A stretch of DNA of 64,000 nucleotides from Phocaeicola_A sp036804505 (GTDB lineage Bacteria; Bacteroidota; Bacteroidia; Bacteroidales; Bacteroidaceae): NCBI GenBank assembly GCA_036804505.1, contig DAIRSI010000021.1, forward strand, positions 1 to 64,000, read 5' to 3'. Below the pieces are notes generated by a model. It ran no database searches, was not told the DNA's origin, and saw nothing but the letters and a program-made list of their open reading frames with translations. Below, one piece after another: positions 43,013 to 52,510 of this stretch (position 1 is the first letter of the stretch; each line of letters opens with the position of its first letter). The translations under genes and the position numbers were made by a program.

Positions 43013-43900
43013 TTATCTTTTACTGGCATCAAACAATTTCTTTTTTTCTTCTGACGAAAGGCTCCCGTATCCCGATTGCTTTATTTTTTCCAATATACGG
43101 TTGATGTCCGCTTCATTTTCTTTCTTTCGGGTATTGAAGTCATAATCTTGTTGCTTACCTCCATAGTGGACCTTCATTTTTGGTTTTCTTTGGGCAAGCT
43201 TTGACAGGGAAAGGGGTAAGTCCAAAATCTGGTTTATCCATTTTGTGACATCATGTCCTCTCTTGATTCCAAGTGCAAACCAAATGCCGGCAAGCACTCC
43301 GCCCAAATGTGCCAAATGACCGCCGGAATTATTTGTCAGCATGAAAAGCAAGTCGAAAATCACCATAAATACTGCAACGTATTTCAGACGGATAGAACCG
43401 ATAAACAAAAATTGAACGGAATAATCAGGTTCCTTTACGGCTGTTGCTGTCAGTATGGCAAGAACGGAGGCTGATGCCCCCAATAATACGGATTGATGTA
43501 CGACAGGGATGAAGTATGGAAATAAGTTGAGGGAAAGAATATAAAACAAGCCTCCACACAGTCCTCCCAAGATATATAATCCGCGAAGATGCTTGGCTGA
43601 GAAAAACTGCAGAAACAATTCCCCAAACCAATAAAGGCATAGCATGTTAAAAAGAATATGCCATATATCAGTGTGCAGAAACATATAAGTGACAATTGAC
43701 CATGGTTGTACAATCAGACGACTGATGTCAGCTGGCAGTACGAAATACTGAATGAAATTTCCACCTTCCATTCTGAAAAGGGTCAGTATTAAATTCAACA
43801 GGAACAGAACGATGAATATTCCTGAATTGATATAGATGAGTTGAATCAGTGTAGAACTCCTTTTATAGGAGTCTTTCATGTTAGAAAATGTCAGGCTCAT
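43013..43900 (-). CDS. rhomboid family intramembrane serine protease (second of two)
   Basis: Protein of 295 aa. Six membrane segments hold the rhomboid catalytic pair: Ser in LLGASASVLAI and His in HLAHLGGVLAG. The first 20 residues are extra and the last 90 form a soluble cytoplasmic tail (KVHYGGKQQDYDFNTRKKENEADINRILEKI) typical of Bacteroidetes rhomboids. The ATG at 43900 overlaps the preceding rhomboid gene by 20 bases and has a good AAAGGA ribosome site; the ATG at 43879 is an alternative. Rhomboids cut membrane proteins inside the bilayer. The target is unknown. Confidence 0.9.
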   Translation of the reverse strand: MSLTFSNMKDSYKRSSTLIQLIYINSGIFIVLFLLNLILTLFRMEGGNFIQYFVLPADISRLIVQPWSIVTYMFLHTDIWHILFNMLCLYWFGELFLQFFSAKHLRGLYILGGLCGGLFYILSLNLFPYFIPVVHQSVLLGASASVLAILTATAVKEPDYSVQFLFIGSIRLKYVAVFMVIFDLLFMLTNNSGGHLAHLGGVLAGIWFALGIKRGHDVTKWINQILDLPLSLSKLAQRKPKMKVHYGGKQQDYDFNTRKKENEADINRILEKIKQSGYGSLSSEEKKKLFDASKR

Positions 43901-44561
43901 GATGTTTTCCTTTTTTACGCCAGTAGATAATTAAGATTAGGCCGAACAACATTCCACCTAAATGAGCAAAGTGTGCAACTCCATCACCTCCTTCAAAACC
44001 TAGAATCAATTCCAAAACGGCATATCCTATTACAAAGAATTTTGCTTTGATGGGTACTGGAAGAGGAAAAATAAAAAGTTTTTCGTTAGGAAATAGCATA
44101 CCAAAAGCCAATAGGATACCGTAGATGGCACCCGAAGCTCCAACCGTTGTCATCATATTCAGATATTGCTGCATGGGGATGATTCCCATACCCGTATTGA
44201 CTCCTGAATAGTTTGAGAGCGAAAAGTAATAATTGGCATATTGTACGATTTCTTGAGTAAGACCGGCACCCAGACCACAGACGATATAGAAAAACAAATA
44301 GCGTTGACCACCCCACACTTGTTCAAGGATCCTTCCAAACATCCAAACCGCAAACATATTGAAAAAAATATGTTCGAAATTGGCATGCATAAACATATAT
44401 GTAAAGAACTGGTAAAGTTTAAAATCGGAGGCTAGGAAAAAATGCAGTCCTAAAAGATTTTCCAAATCGATGCCATAGCGTGTAGCTACAAAAGCAGCAA
44501 GAAAAAATATGGCGTTGATAATGATTAAGTTTTTAGTTACTGGTGGAGTATTGAAATTCAT
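43881..44561 (-). CDS. rhomboid family intramembrane serine protease (first of two)
   Basis: Protein of 226 aa, close to the minimal GlpG-like core of six helices. Catalytic Ser is in TVGASGAIYGI and His in HFAHLGGMLFG. It also has the L1 motif region WGGQRYLFFYIVCG with the Trp-Arg-like pair. It heads an operon that includes a second rhomboid and an EEP-family hydrolase. The tandem copies differ in having or lacking a cytoplasmic tail, so they may cut different targets. Confidence 0.9.
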   Translation of the reverse strand: MNFNTPPVTKNLIIINAIFFLAAFVATRYGIDLENLLGLHFFLASDFKLYQFFTYMFMHANFEHIFFNMFAVWMFGRILEQVWGGQRYLFFYIVCGLGAGLTQEIVQYANYYFSLSNYSGVNTGMGIIPMQQYLNMMTTVGASGAIYGILLAFGMLFPNEKLFIFPLPVPIKAKFFVIGYAVLELILGFEGGDGVAHFAHLGGMLFGLILIIYWRKKGKHHEPDIF

Positions 44562-44680
44562 ATTAATTCTTTTTGATTTATATAATGCTGCAAAAATACA
44601 AATAAAATCCGTTTTTTCGCGTAGTGTAAGTGCAATACTGATTTTTTTTGCACTTTTTGCACAATTTTTTTTTAAAACTG

Positions 44681-44711
44681 TTTGATTAATAAATAATTCC
44701 CCCTATATTTG
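44681..44711 (+). promoter_or_regulatory. HU gene promoter
   Basis: TTTG at 44681-44684, a 19-base spacer and TATATTTG at 44704-44711. This is a textbook match to the Bacteroides consensus and suits a highly expressed gene. Confidence 0.82.
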
Positions 44712-44781
44712 TGACAAATTATGCAATTAGAAGGTTTGAATTATTATTTATTTATAAACATATTAATTAATCTTTCGTATT

Positions 44782-45054
44782 ATGAATAAGACAGAACTTA
44801 TCAACGCTATTGCAGCCGGAGCAGAATTGAGTAAGGCTGATTCGAAAAAGGCACTTGATGCTTTTATCGCTACTGTTTCAAACGCATTAAAAGATGGCGA
44901 TAAGGTAGCTTTAGTTGGTTTTGGTACTTTCTCAGTTGCTGAGAGAGGAACTAGAACAGGTATTAACCCTGCAACAAAGCAGCCTATTACTATTCCTGCT
45001 AAGAAAGTTGCTAAATTTAAAGCAGGTGCTGAATTAGCTGAAGCTATTAAGTAA
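44782..45054 (+). CDS. HU-family DNA-binding protein
   Basis: Protein of 90 aa, the classical HU length. It begins MNKTELINAIAAGAELSKADSKKALDAF, and carries GFGTFSVAERGTRTGINPATKQPITIPA, which makes the beta-ribbon DNA arms, and ends KFKAGAELAEAI. It bends and compacts chromosomal DNA as a homodimer. It has a consensus promoter, a 70-base leader and its own terminator. Being a single gene between a rhomboid operon and argS it is probably strongly and independently expressed. Confidence 0.97.
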   Translation: MNKTELINAIAAGAELSKADSKKALDAFIATVSNALKDGDKVALVGFGTFSVAERGTRTGINPATKQPITIPAKKVAKFKAGAELAEAIK

Positions 45055-45077
45055 GGCTTTTATAGTAGAAAAAGATA

Positions 45078-45112
45078 AAAAGGAGATGCATTTTTCGAAT
45101 GCATCTCCTTTT
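45078..45112 (+). terminator. intrinsic terminator after HU
   Basis: A 15-bp perfect stem, AAAAGGAGATGCATT paired with AATGCATCTCCTTTT, around TTTCG, followed by TT. It lies just upstream of the argS -7 box. Confidence 0.93.
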
Positions 45113-45119
45113 TTATGAT

Positions 45120-45127
45120 TATCTTTG
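45120..45127 (+). promoter_or_regulatory. -7 promoter box of argS
   Basis: TATCTTTG fits TAnnTTTG and lies 23 bases upstream of the argS ATG, immediately after the HU terminator. Confidence 0.6.
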
Positions 45128-45150
45128 CGCCCAAATAACTTATTAAAAAT

Positions 45151-46944
45151 ATGAAGATTGAACAAAGAATAACAGAATCTGTTTTGAACGGAATTAGAAT
45201 CCTTTATGGCAGTGAAGTAGCAGCAGCTCAAGTACAGTTACAAAAAACCAAAAAAGAGTTTGAAGGACATTTGACTTTGGTAGTTTTTCCTTTTCTAAGG
45301 ATTTCTCGAAAATCACCCGAACAGACTGCTCAGGAATTAGGAGATTATCTTTTGAAGAATGAACCGTCTGTGGCTTCCTTTAATGTGATCAAAGGATTCC
45401 TTAATCTTACCGTTGCATCTTCATGTTGGATAGAATGGCTTAACAGTATCCATTCTGATGATAATTACGGAATCGTTTCATCCAGGGAGGATTCTCCCTT
45501 GGTCATGATTGAATATTCATCTCCTAACACTAATAAGCCGCTACATTTAGGCCATGTAAGAAACAATCTGTTGGGAAGTTCTTTGGCAAAAATTGTTGCT
45601 GCCAACGGAAATAAGGTGGTGAAGACAAATATTGTGAATGACCGCGGTATACATATATGTAAATCCATGCTTGCATGGTTGAAATATGGGAATGGGGAAA
45701 CTCCTGAGTCTTCCGGTAAAAAAGGAGATCATTTGGTCGGAGATTATTATGTATCTTTCGATCAGCATTACAAGGCTGAGATAGATGAGTTGATGAAAAA
45801 AGGGTTGACGGAAGAAGAGGCGAAAGCTCAATCACCGTTAATGAAGGAAGCTCACGAAATGCTGGTGAAGTGGGAGGCAAAGGATCCTGAAGTTCGAGCT
45901 TTGTGGAAAAAGATGAATGGATGGGTTTATGCCGGATTTGATGAGACTTATAAAAAGATGGGTGTTACCTTTGATAAAATATATTATGAGTCGGACACGT
46001 ATCTGGAAGGAAAGGAAAAAGTGGACGAGGGGTTGAAAAAAGGCCTGTTTTATAAAAAAGAGGATGGCTCGGTTTGGGCTGATCTTACTGCGGAAGGCCT
46101 TGACCAGAAATTGTTGCTTCGTTCGGATGGAACTTCCGTTTATATGACGCAGGATATAGGTACGGCAAAAATACGCTTTCAGGATTATCCTATTAACAAG
46201 ATGATTTATGTGGTAGGGAACGAACAGAATTATCATTTTCAAGTACTTTCCATATTGCTTGACAAATTGGGCTTTGAATGGGGAAAAGACCTTGTTCATT
46301 TCTCTTACGGTATGGTTGAACTTCCTGAAGGGAAAATGAAAAGTCGGGAAGGAACCGTAGTTGATGCTGATGACTTGATAGAGGAAATGATTCAACAGGC
46401 AAAGGAAATGTCTGATGAGATGGGTAAATTGAAAGAGGCAAGTAGTGAAGAGGCAGCAGAGATTGCTCGTATAGTTGGCTTGGGAGCCTTGAAATATTTT
46501 ATATTGAAGGTAGATGCACGAAAGAATATGACTTTCAATCCGAAGGAATCCATTGATTTCAATGGAAATACCGGGCCTTTTATTCAGTATACTTATGCTC
46601 GTATTCGTTCTATTCTTCGTAAAGCGAAGGAGGAAGGTATTGAAATACCTGAGTCTTTACCGCTGAATATCCAGTTGAATGCAAAGGAGGAAAGTCTGAT
46701 TCAGAAATTGGCAGAGTTCAATGAAGTTGTGAAACAGGCAGGCCTTGATTATTCTCCTTCCATCATTGCCAATTATTGCTATGACCTTGTGAAGGAATAT
46801 AATCAGTTTTATCATGATTTCAGTATTCTCCATGAAGAGAATAAGGATGTAAAACTGTTCAGATTGGTATTGTCTTCCAATATCAGCAAAGTTGTTCGTT
46901 TGGGAATGGGTTTGCTTGGAATAGAGGTCCCGGAACGTATGTAA
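45151..46944 (+). CDS. argS: arginyl-tRNA synthetase
   Basis: Protein of 597 aa. The N-terminal Arg-tRNA synthetase domain (residues 1-85) binds the D-loop of tRNA. The class I catalytic core has SSPNTNKPLHLGHVRNN, with the HLGH signature at about residues 132-135, and a KMSKS counterpart GKMKSREG. The C-terminal DALR anticodon-binding domain begins around 475 and ends MGLLGIEVPERM. It charges tRNA-Arg; one tRNA-Arg gene lies about 6 kb away in the window. RNase HI follows after 12 bases. Confidence 0.97.
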   Translation: MKIEQRITESVLNGIRILYGSEVAAAQVQLQKTKKEFEGHLTLVVFPFLRISRKSPEQTAQELGDYLLKNEPSVASFNVIKGFLNLTVASSCWIEWLNSIHSDDNYGIVSSREDSPLVMIEYSSPNTNKPLHLGHVRNNLLGSSLAKIVAANGNKVVKTNIVNDRGIHICKSMLAWLKYGNGETPESSGKKGDHLVGDYYVSFDQHYKAEIDELMKKGLTEEEAKAQSPLMKEAHEMLVKWEAKDPEVRALWKKMNGWVYAGFDETYKKMGVTFDKIYYESDTYLEGKEKVDEGLKKGLFYKKEDGSVWADLTAEGLDQKLLLRSDGTSVYMTQDIGTAKIRFQDYPINKMIYVVGNEQNYHFQVLSILLDKLGFEWGKDLVHFSYGMVELPEGKMKSREGTVVDADDLIEEMIQQAKEMSDEMGKLKEASSEEAAEIARIVGLGALKYFILKVDARKNMTFNPKESIDFNGNTGPFIQYTYARIRSILRKAKEEGIEIPESLPLNIQLNAKEESLIQKLAEFNEVVKQAGLDYSPSIIANYCYDLVKEYNQFYHDFSILHEENKDVKLFRLVLSSNISKVVRLGMGLLGIEVPERM

Positions 46945-46956
46945 TTTTTGAATTGC

Positions 46957-47622
46957 ATGGCTAAAGCTAAATTCTATACTGTTTGGAAGGGGTGTATCCC
47001 AGGTGTTTACAGTTCATGGATTGAATGCTGGAAGCAGGTTCATGGATTTGAAGGTGCGGTTTATAAGTCTTTCAATACAAAGGAAGAAGCGGAAGCTGCC
47101 TTTAATTCCAATCCAAGTAGTTATGTGGGGGCCTCCGGCCGGATTACGACATCCGCAAAAAGAGTGGTGCAACGGTCTGGTTCGGAAAAGCATGAAACAG
47201 TGAAACCTTTGCCTTTGGGCGTGACCGAAGTTTCTTTGGCCGTAGATGCAGCTTGCAGCGGAAATCCGGGTAAAATGGAGTATAGAGGTGTTTATTTGGT
47301 AAACCGGCGGGAAATATTCCATTATGGTCCGGTGTACGGAACAAATAACATTGGTGAGTTTTTGGCAATTGTTCATGCTTTGGCACTTTTAAAACAAAAA
47401 AATCTGGAAATGCCTGTTTATTCGGATAGCAGAATTGCCATAGGATGGGTGAAACAGAAAAAGTGCAAGACAAATCTGCCTCGAAACGAAAAGACCGAAG
47501 ATTTATTCTCGATGATCTCCCGGGCGGAAGATTGGTTGAAATGCAATGTATATTCAAATTCCATTATAAAGTGGGAGACTGACAAATGGGGAGAGATTCC
47601 GGCTGATTTCGGAAGAAAATGA
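46957..47622 (+). CDS. rnhA: ribonuclease HI with N-terminal hybrid-binding domain
   Basis: Protein of 221 aa. Residues 1-50 are the small caulimovirus-VI/RNase H1 hybrid-binding domain (FYTVWKGCIPGVYSSWIECW, then GAVYKSFNTKEEAEAAF). Residues about 85-221 are the RNase H catalytic domain with Asp in LAVDAACSGNPG, Glu in NNIGEFLAIVHAL, Asp in VYSDSRIAIGW and a C-terminal Asp in KWGEIPADFG. It removes RNA from RNA-DNA hybrids. I use the ATG at 46957 in place of an in-frame TTG at 46948. It lies 12 bases after argS and 28 before the next gene, so probably in one transcript with the membrane transferases that follow. Confidence 0.92.
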   Translation: MAKAKFYTVWKGCIPGVYSSWIECWKQVHGFEGAVYKSFNTKEEAEAAFNSNPSSYVGASGRITTSAKRVVQRSGSEKHETVKPLPLGVTEVSLAVDAACSGNPGKMEYRGVYLVNRREIFHYGPVYGTNNIGEFLAIVHALALLKQKNLEMPVYSDSRIAIGWVKQKKCKTNLPRNEKTEDLFSMISRAEDWLKCNVYSNSIIKWETDKWGEIPADFGRK

Positions 47623-47650
47623 TAAATGATTTTTAATCAAATATATAGTG

Positions 47651-49477
47651 ATGTGGAAAAGGTTTAAGTATTTAGCTTGTTATTTCATCGTTTTGATGAT
47701 CTTCTATATATTGCAAAAGCCCGTCTTTATGCTTTATAACGGAAGTTTGTCTAAAAACTATGCTTTTTCAGATTATTTACAGGTGATGTTCAGTGGGATG
47801 AAACTTGATAGTACAATGGTTTCTTACCTTATCCTTTTTCCGACTCTTTTGATTTGTTTGAGCGTATGGTATGAAAAATTGCCTTGGATGAAAATACTTA
47901 AGCCATATTATCTGCTTATCGCTTTTTTCATTGTAGTGACATTTGTAGTGGATATGTCTCTTTATTCATTTTGGGGCTTTAAGCTGGATGCTACCATATT
48001 TAATTATTTGGATTCTCCATCAGAGGCCTTCGCCAGTGTTTCCATAGGGTATATACTATTAAGGCTCGTCATTATTTTACTATTAATAGCTTGTGCTTAT
48101 TGGATATTGGCAAAAATTCCTTTACAAATTGTCTCTATATCGAGGCTTAAAGAAAAGGTAGCAGGTAGTGTGGAACTCATTATTCTGCTGGGAGTCTTTT
48201 TTATTATGATAAGAGGCGGATTTGCGGAATCCACATCGAATGTAGGCCGGGTTTATTTTAGCAGTGATATTTTTCTGAATCATTCTGCTGTCAATCCCGG
48301 ATTCAGTTTTTTATATTCGCTAGGCAAGGATCAGAAATTTGAAAATGAATTCAACTTCTTTCCGGAAAAAGAAAGAGCTCGCATATTCGATGGATTGTAT
48401 CCGAATGATGGAGAATTGACGGATACTTTGCTGACTGTCAAAAGACCTAATGTCTTGATTATTGAATGGGAAAGCTGTGGAGGCATTTTTATTGAATCCC
48501 TTGGAGGTCTAAAAAACGTAACGCCGCAATTTGACCGGTTGGAAAAAGAAGGGATCTTTTTCACGAATTATTACTCTAACAGCTTTCGGACAGATAGAGG
48601 AACGGTCTGTGCTTTCAGTGGATATTTGGGCCTGCCTACCGCTTCCATTATGAAAATGCCGGTTAAGAGTCAGACTTTATCTTCCATAGCTAAAAGTTTG
48701 TCCGATGTTGGATACAAAACGGATTTTCTATATGGCGGCGATATAGATTTCACCAATATGCGGAGTTATCTGCTGGGTAACGGGTATCAAAAAACCACCA
48801 GTATGGAAGACTTTTCTTTTAAAGAACAGTATAGCAACGTGTGGGGGGTGAATGATGACATCACTTTTGATTGGTTGTATAATCAATTGCTGCAACGCAA
48901 GGATTCTTTGTGGCATACCGGGTTCCTTACATTGAGTAGCCATGAGCCGTTTAAAGTTCCTTATCATAGGTTGCAAAATGAAAAACAGAATTCGATAGCT
49001 TTTACTGACGACTGTTTGGGACGTTTTATAGATAAATTGAAGAAAACAAAAATCTGGGATAATCTTCTTGTAATATGCATTCCGGATCATAGTATGCAGT
49101 ATGAAGATGTGACAGTACACAATCCGATGTTTTATCATACTCCGATGTTGTGGTTGGGAGGGGCAGTCAAACGCCCGCTGATTGTCCGTAAACTTGTCAA
49201 TCAATCGGACTTGGTCGCTACTTTGATGGGGCAGATGGGGCTTCCTCACAAGCAATACCCTTTCAGCAGAAATGTATTCAGTTCTTCTTACACATACCCT
49301 TTTGCATTCAGTTGCTTCAGCAATGGATTTTTGTTTAAGGACAGTACCGGAATCACTCTGTTTGATAATGATGCAGAGAAAGTCTTGATTAACAGACCTG
49401 ATGCAGGTGGACAAAAAAGATTGGAAAGAGGGAAGGCTATTTTGCAGACTCTTTATGACGATTTAGGCAAACGTTAA
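47651..49477 (+). CDS. LtaS-like sulfatase-fold membrane transferase
   Basis: Protein of 608 aa. Five membrane helices fill the first 185 residues, then a periplasmic alkaline-phosphatase/sulfatase-fold domain follows. Metal and nucleophile motifs are LIIEWESCGG, NSFRTDRGTVCAFSGYLGLP (Thr as nucleophile), GFLTLSSHEPF and IPDHSMQYEDVT. The layout is that of lipoteichoic-acid synthases and phosphoglycerol transferases, but Gram-negative members more often put phosphoglycerol or phosphoethanolamine on glycans or lipids. The start is ATG 47651, one codon after an in-frame GTG. The ArnT-like gene follows after 13 bases, which suggests a shared task in envelope modification. Confidence 0.87.
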   Translation: MWKRFKYLACYFIVLMIFYILQKPVFMLYNGSLSKNYAFSDYLQVMFSGMKLDSTMVSYLILFPTLLICLSVWYEKLPWMKILKPYYLLIAFFIVVTFVVDMSLYSFWGFKLDATIFNYLDSPSEAFASVSIGYILLRLVIILLLIACAYWILAKIPLQIVSISRLKEKVAGSVELIILLGVFFIMIRGGFAESTSNVGRVYFSSDIFLNHSAVNPGFSFLYSLGKDQKFENEFNFFPEKERARIFDGLYPNDGELTDTLLTVKRPNVLIIEWESCGGIFIESLGGLKNVTPQFDRLEKEGIFFTNYYSNSFRTDRGTVCAFSGYLGLPTASIMKMPVKSQTLSSIAKSLSDVGYKTDFLYGGDIDFTNMRSYLLGNGYQKTTSMEDFSFKEQYSNVWGVNDDITFDWLYNQLLQRKDSLWHTGFLTLSSHEPFKVPYHRLQNEKQNSIAFTDDCLGRFIDKLKKTKIWDNLLVICIPDHSMQYEDVTVHNPMFYHTPMLWLGGAVKRPLIVRKLVNQSDLVATLMGQMGLPHKQYPFSRNVFSSSYTYPFAFSCFSNGFLFKDSTGITLFDNDAEKVLINRPDAGGQKRLERGKAILQTLYDDLGKR

Positions 49478-49490
49478 GAAACACCATATT

Positions 49491-51182
49491 ATGAATAAAA
49501 TCTTATTATCTGATAGAAAAAGTTTTTTCCTGTTGCTTGCAATATGTATTCTGACTGTCATCCCTTTTTTAGGACTGACTGATTTTAATACGAAAGGAGA
49601 ACCGAGAGAAGCCATTGTTGCAACATCAATGGTTGAGACAAACAATTGGATATTGCCAACAGACAGTAGCGGGAAGTTTGCATATAAGCCGCCGTTTTTT
49701 CATTGGTGTATTGCCGCTGTATCAGAATTGACCGGAGGACATGTTACTGAATTCACAGCCCGTTTTCCATCGGCAGCGGCTTCGGTTGTCATGCTTATTG
49801 CCGGATTCCTTTTTTTTGCCAAACGTAAGGATTCAGAAACGGCATTTTGGGCGACCCTCATTGCTTTCACATCTTTTGAAGTTCATCGGGCAGCCTTTGC
49901 CTGCCGGGTGGATATGGTATTGACAGCTTGTATCGTTTGTGCATTGTTCTGCCTTTTCCGATGGACGGAAAAGGCTTGTAAGGGAATCCCGATTGTCGCC
50001 GTAATTCTTATGAGCCTTGGAACATTGACAAAGGGACCGGTAGCTATTATACTTCCTTGTTTTGTGACAGGTGTTTTTCTTTTAATCCGTGGTATGGGTT
50101 TCTGGAGAGCCTTTTTCAAATTATTCCTCATCGCTTTGGTATCATTGATAATACCTGCAATATGGTATATGGCTGCCTATCAGCAAGGAGGAAATGATTT
50201 TTTGCATTTGATTAAAGAAGAAAACATCGATCGCTTTACGGGTAAAATGAGTTATGAGTCACATTATAATCCATGGACCTATAATGTCGTGACCATTATT
50301 TCGGGCTTTATCCCATGGACGTTGCTGTTGTTAATCTCCTTGTTTGGACTCCATTTTAAAAGGCCTGAGGGAAAAATAGCTGTCTGGTTCAAAATGATCT
50401 GGACAAAGATAAAGACGATGAATCCGATGAGACTTTATTCTTTACTGGCCATTGTATTGATTTTTGTTTTTTATTGTGTCCCTAAGAGCAAGCGAAGTGT
50501 TTATCTGTTGCCGATTTATCCTTTCCTGGCCTATTATATCGCTGAATATGTTACGTTTCTCTTCAAGAAACGTCCAAAGGTATGGATGGCTTATGGTCAT
50601 ATTCTGGGAGGGATAAGTCTTTTACTTTTTGCCGCTTTCCTATCAGTAAAGGCGGGACTTGTGCCGGATTCCATCTTCCATGGGAAGCATGCTGCCGAAA
50701 ATATATCCTATTTACAAGCTTTAGGTGCTATTCATTCGCCGTGGGCTTGGCTTGTTGTCATTGCATTGCCTTTAGGTTCTATTCTTTGGTGGATGAAGAA
50801 AGAAAGAAATCTTCTTTGGATTATGATACTGTTGATTTTTTTGTCCTTGGATTCAGTGTTCCAGCCCGCGATTCTGAATGCTAAATCCGATTTGCCGATT
50901 GCTCGCCGCATAGAAAAAATTGTACCCCAAGGCAGTATTGATTCTTACGTAGGGATTGACATGCTCCATTTCTTTACAATCAATTTTTATGCCGGGAATA
51001 GGATCAGAGTGTTCAATGACAAAACGGCTTCGCGAGGATATTTGCTTATCGGCGAAAAGGATGCAGAGACATTCCTTCCGTTGCATGAAGGCAATTTTCG
51101 CTTTATGCTTTGCTATGAAAGTAACAAGCGCAGTTGTGACACCAAACAAATAGTACGCCTATATCGTTATGAAAGAAAATAG
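49491..51182 (+). CDS. ArnT-like GT-C glycosyltransferase
   Basis: Protein of 563 aa with about 12 membrane segments and a small periplasmic C-terminal domain. It keeps the GT39/GT83 acidic loop (GLTDFNTKGEPREAIVATSMV, in place of the DEARYAE of ArnT), followed by YKPPFFHWC. Such enzymes take a sugar from an undecaprenyl-phosphate carrier and put it on lipid A or a protein at the periplasmic face. It follows the LtaS-like gene. It ends 3 bases before a convergent polyprenyl-phosphate GT2 that could make its donor. Whether the acceptor is lipid A, a glycan or a protein is not shown. Confidence 0.85.
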   Translation: MNKILLSDRKSFFLLLAICILTVIPFLGLTDFNTKGEPREAIVATSMVETNNWILPTDSSGKFAYKPPFFHWCIAAVSELTGGHVTEFTARFPSAAASVVMLIAGFLFFAKRKDSETAFWATLIAFTSFEVHRAAFACRVDMVLTACIVCALFCLFRWTEKACKGIPIVAVILMSLGTLTKGPVAIILPCFVTGVFLLIRGMGFWRAFFKLFLIALVSLIIPAIWYMAAYQQGGNDFLHLIKEENIDRFTGKMSYESHYNPWTYNVVTIISGFIPWTLLLLISLFGLHFKRPEGKIAVWFKMIWTKIKTMNPMRLYSLLAIVLIFVFYCVPKSKRSVYLLPIYPFLAYYIAEYVTFLFKKRPKVWMAYGHILGGISLLLFAAFLSVKAGLVPDSIFHGKHAAENISYLQALGAIHSPWAWLVVIALPLGSILWWMKKERNLLWIMILLIFLSLDSVFQPAILNAKSDLPIARRIEKIVPQGSIDSYVGIDMLHFFTINFYAGNRIRVFNDKTASRGYLLIGEKDAETFLPLHEGNFRFMLCYESNKRSCDTKQIVRLYRYERK

Positions 51183-51185
51183 GGA

Positions 51186-52136
51186 TTAGAAATTCAAACG
51201 CTGTTCTTCGATAAAACGAGGGCGGCGTTTAACTTCTTTATATATCTTGCCGATATATTCTCCTACGATACCCATAGCGACCAGAAGTGAACCTCCTATG
51301 AACCAAAGGGAAACCAATAGAGATGTCCAGCCTGGGCTCGTCTTTCCTAGGAAATGTTCGTAAATGGCATATATGATTACTCCGATGGAAACCAGAATGA
51401 ACAGAAACCCCGATGCCGTTATCCATCGTAGAGGCTTTACCGAAAAGGAGGTAATGCCGTCAAGGGCGAAGTTGAACATTTTGGACAGGGGGTATTTCGT
51501 TTCGCCGGCAAATCGTTCTTTGCGGTTATAAAAAACTTTGCATGAAGGATAACCAATCAGATTGACCATTCCTCTCAAAAACAAGTTTCTCTCCGGAAAC
51601 GAAATGAGAGCTTTCAAAGCACGCTGGCTGAGCAATCTGAAATCTGCATGATTATAGACCACTTCACTACCCATGAGCTGCATGAGTTTGTAAAAGGCCA
51701 ATGCTGTATATTTCTTGAAGGCAGAATCAGTCTTTCGTTCTTCGCGGACTCCGTATATTACATCGATTCCTTCATTGAATCTGTCAACCATTGTCTCAAT
51801 GACCTCCACGTCATCTTGCAAGTCGGCATCAATTGTGACAGTTGCCGAAGCTATGTCTGCCACTGATTCGAGCCCTGCCCATAAAGCTTGCTGGTGCCCT
51901 ACGTTGTGGGCTAATTTTAGTCCTGCAATCATTGGACATTTGCTTGCTTGCAATTCAATGATGTCCCAAGTGGAATCTTTGCTGCCGTCATCGACATAAA
52001 GGATTTTCCCGCTTGCTATTTTTCCCTTCGATAGCAGTCCCTTTATCAATTCACTGAGTTGGCGGGTCGTTTCATTAAGGACTGCTTCTTCATTGTAACA
52101 GGGAACAACGATAAAAAAATTTTTCATGCTCATCAT
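51186..52136 (-). CDS. GT2 polyprenyl-phosphate glycosyltransferase (GtrB/ArnC-like)
   Basis: Protein of 316 aa. Residues about 5-230 are a GT-A fold of the dolichyl-phosphate-mannose synthase type: VPCYNEEAVL, YVDDGSKDSTWD, TIDADLQDDVEVI (DxD-like), and KERFAGETKYPLSK. Two membrane helices follow at about 235-305. It should load a sugar from a nucleotide donor onto undecaprenyl phosphate in the cytoplasm. Its ATG overlaps the stop of the GtrA gene as ATGA. The product sugar is unknown; it is a candidate donor for the ArnT-like enzyme opposite. Confidence 0.92.
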   Translation of the reverse strand: MMSMKNFFIVVPCYNEEAVLNETTRQLSELIKGLLSKGKIASGKILYVDDGSKDSTWDIIELQASKCPMIAGLKLAHNVGHQQALWAGLESVADIASATVTIDADLQDDVEVIETMVDRFNEGIDVIYGVREERKTDSAFKKYTALAFYKLMQLMGSEVVYNHADFRLLSQRALKALISFPERNLFLRGMVNLIGYPSCKVFYNRKERFAGETKYPLSKMFNFALDGITSFSVKPLRWITASGFLFILVSIGVIIYAIYEHFLGKTSPGWTSLLVSLWFIGGSLLVAMGIVGEYIGKIYKEVKRRPRFIEEQRLNF

Positions 52137-52510
52137 TTTTTCTTTTTAAAGACAAAGCGTACCAATATGAAATTAACCGGTACGGCAATGGCGAATACAG
52201 GCAAAGGAGCCCAAGCTTTTGCAATTCCCAAGTATAAAAACAAATTGAGCAACACCATGTGAAGGAGATAATTGACTAAATGCGCACCTCCCATTCCAAA
52301 CAACTTCATCCAGGAAGGAGCCACTCCAAACGTGAAATAGGATGTAAGGAAAAAATTAACGATGAAGCTCAAAACATATCCTATTGTGTAAGCTACATTC
52401 ACATTGATGAAATGCATCAACAAGTAGTATATACCGTAATGCAGAGCAGTTGCAAAGACACCTACTATTACGAAACAAGCAAACTCTTTGTGGACTTTTT
52501 TAATTTTCAT
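52133..52510 (-). CDS. GtrA family small membrane protein
   Basis: Protein of 125 aa with four membrane helices, the usual GtrA form (FVIVGVFATALHYGIYYLL, VAYTIGYVLSFIVNFFLTSYFTF, HLVNYLLHMVLLNLFLYLG). GtrA proteins are believed to help flip undecaprenyl-phosphate-linked sugars across the inner membrane. It is the first gene of a two-gene unit with the GT2 that makes such a lipid-linked sugar, which supports the assignment. Confidence 0.9.
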   Translation of the reverse strand: MKIKKVHKEFACFVIVGVFATALHYGIYYLLMHFINVNVAYTIGYVLSFIVNFFLTSYFTFGVAPSWMKLFGMGGAHLVNYLLHMVLLNLFLYLGIAKAWAPLPVFAIAVPVNFILVRFVFKKKK

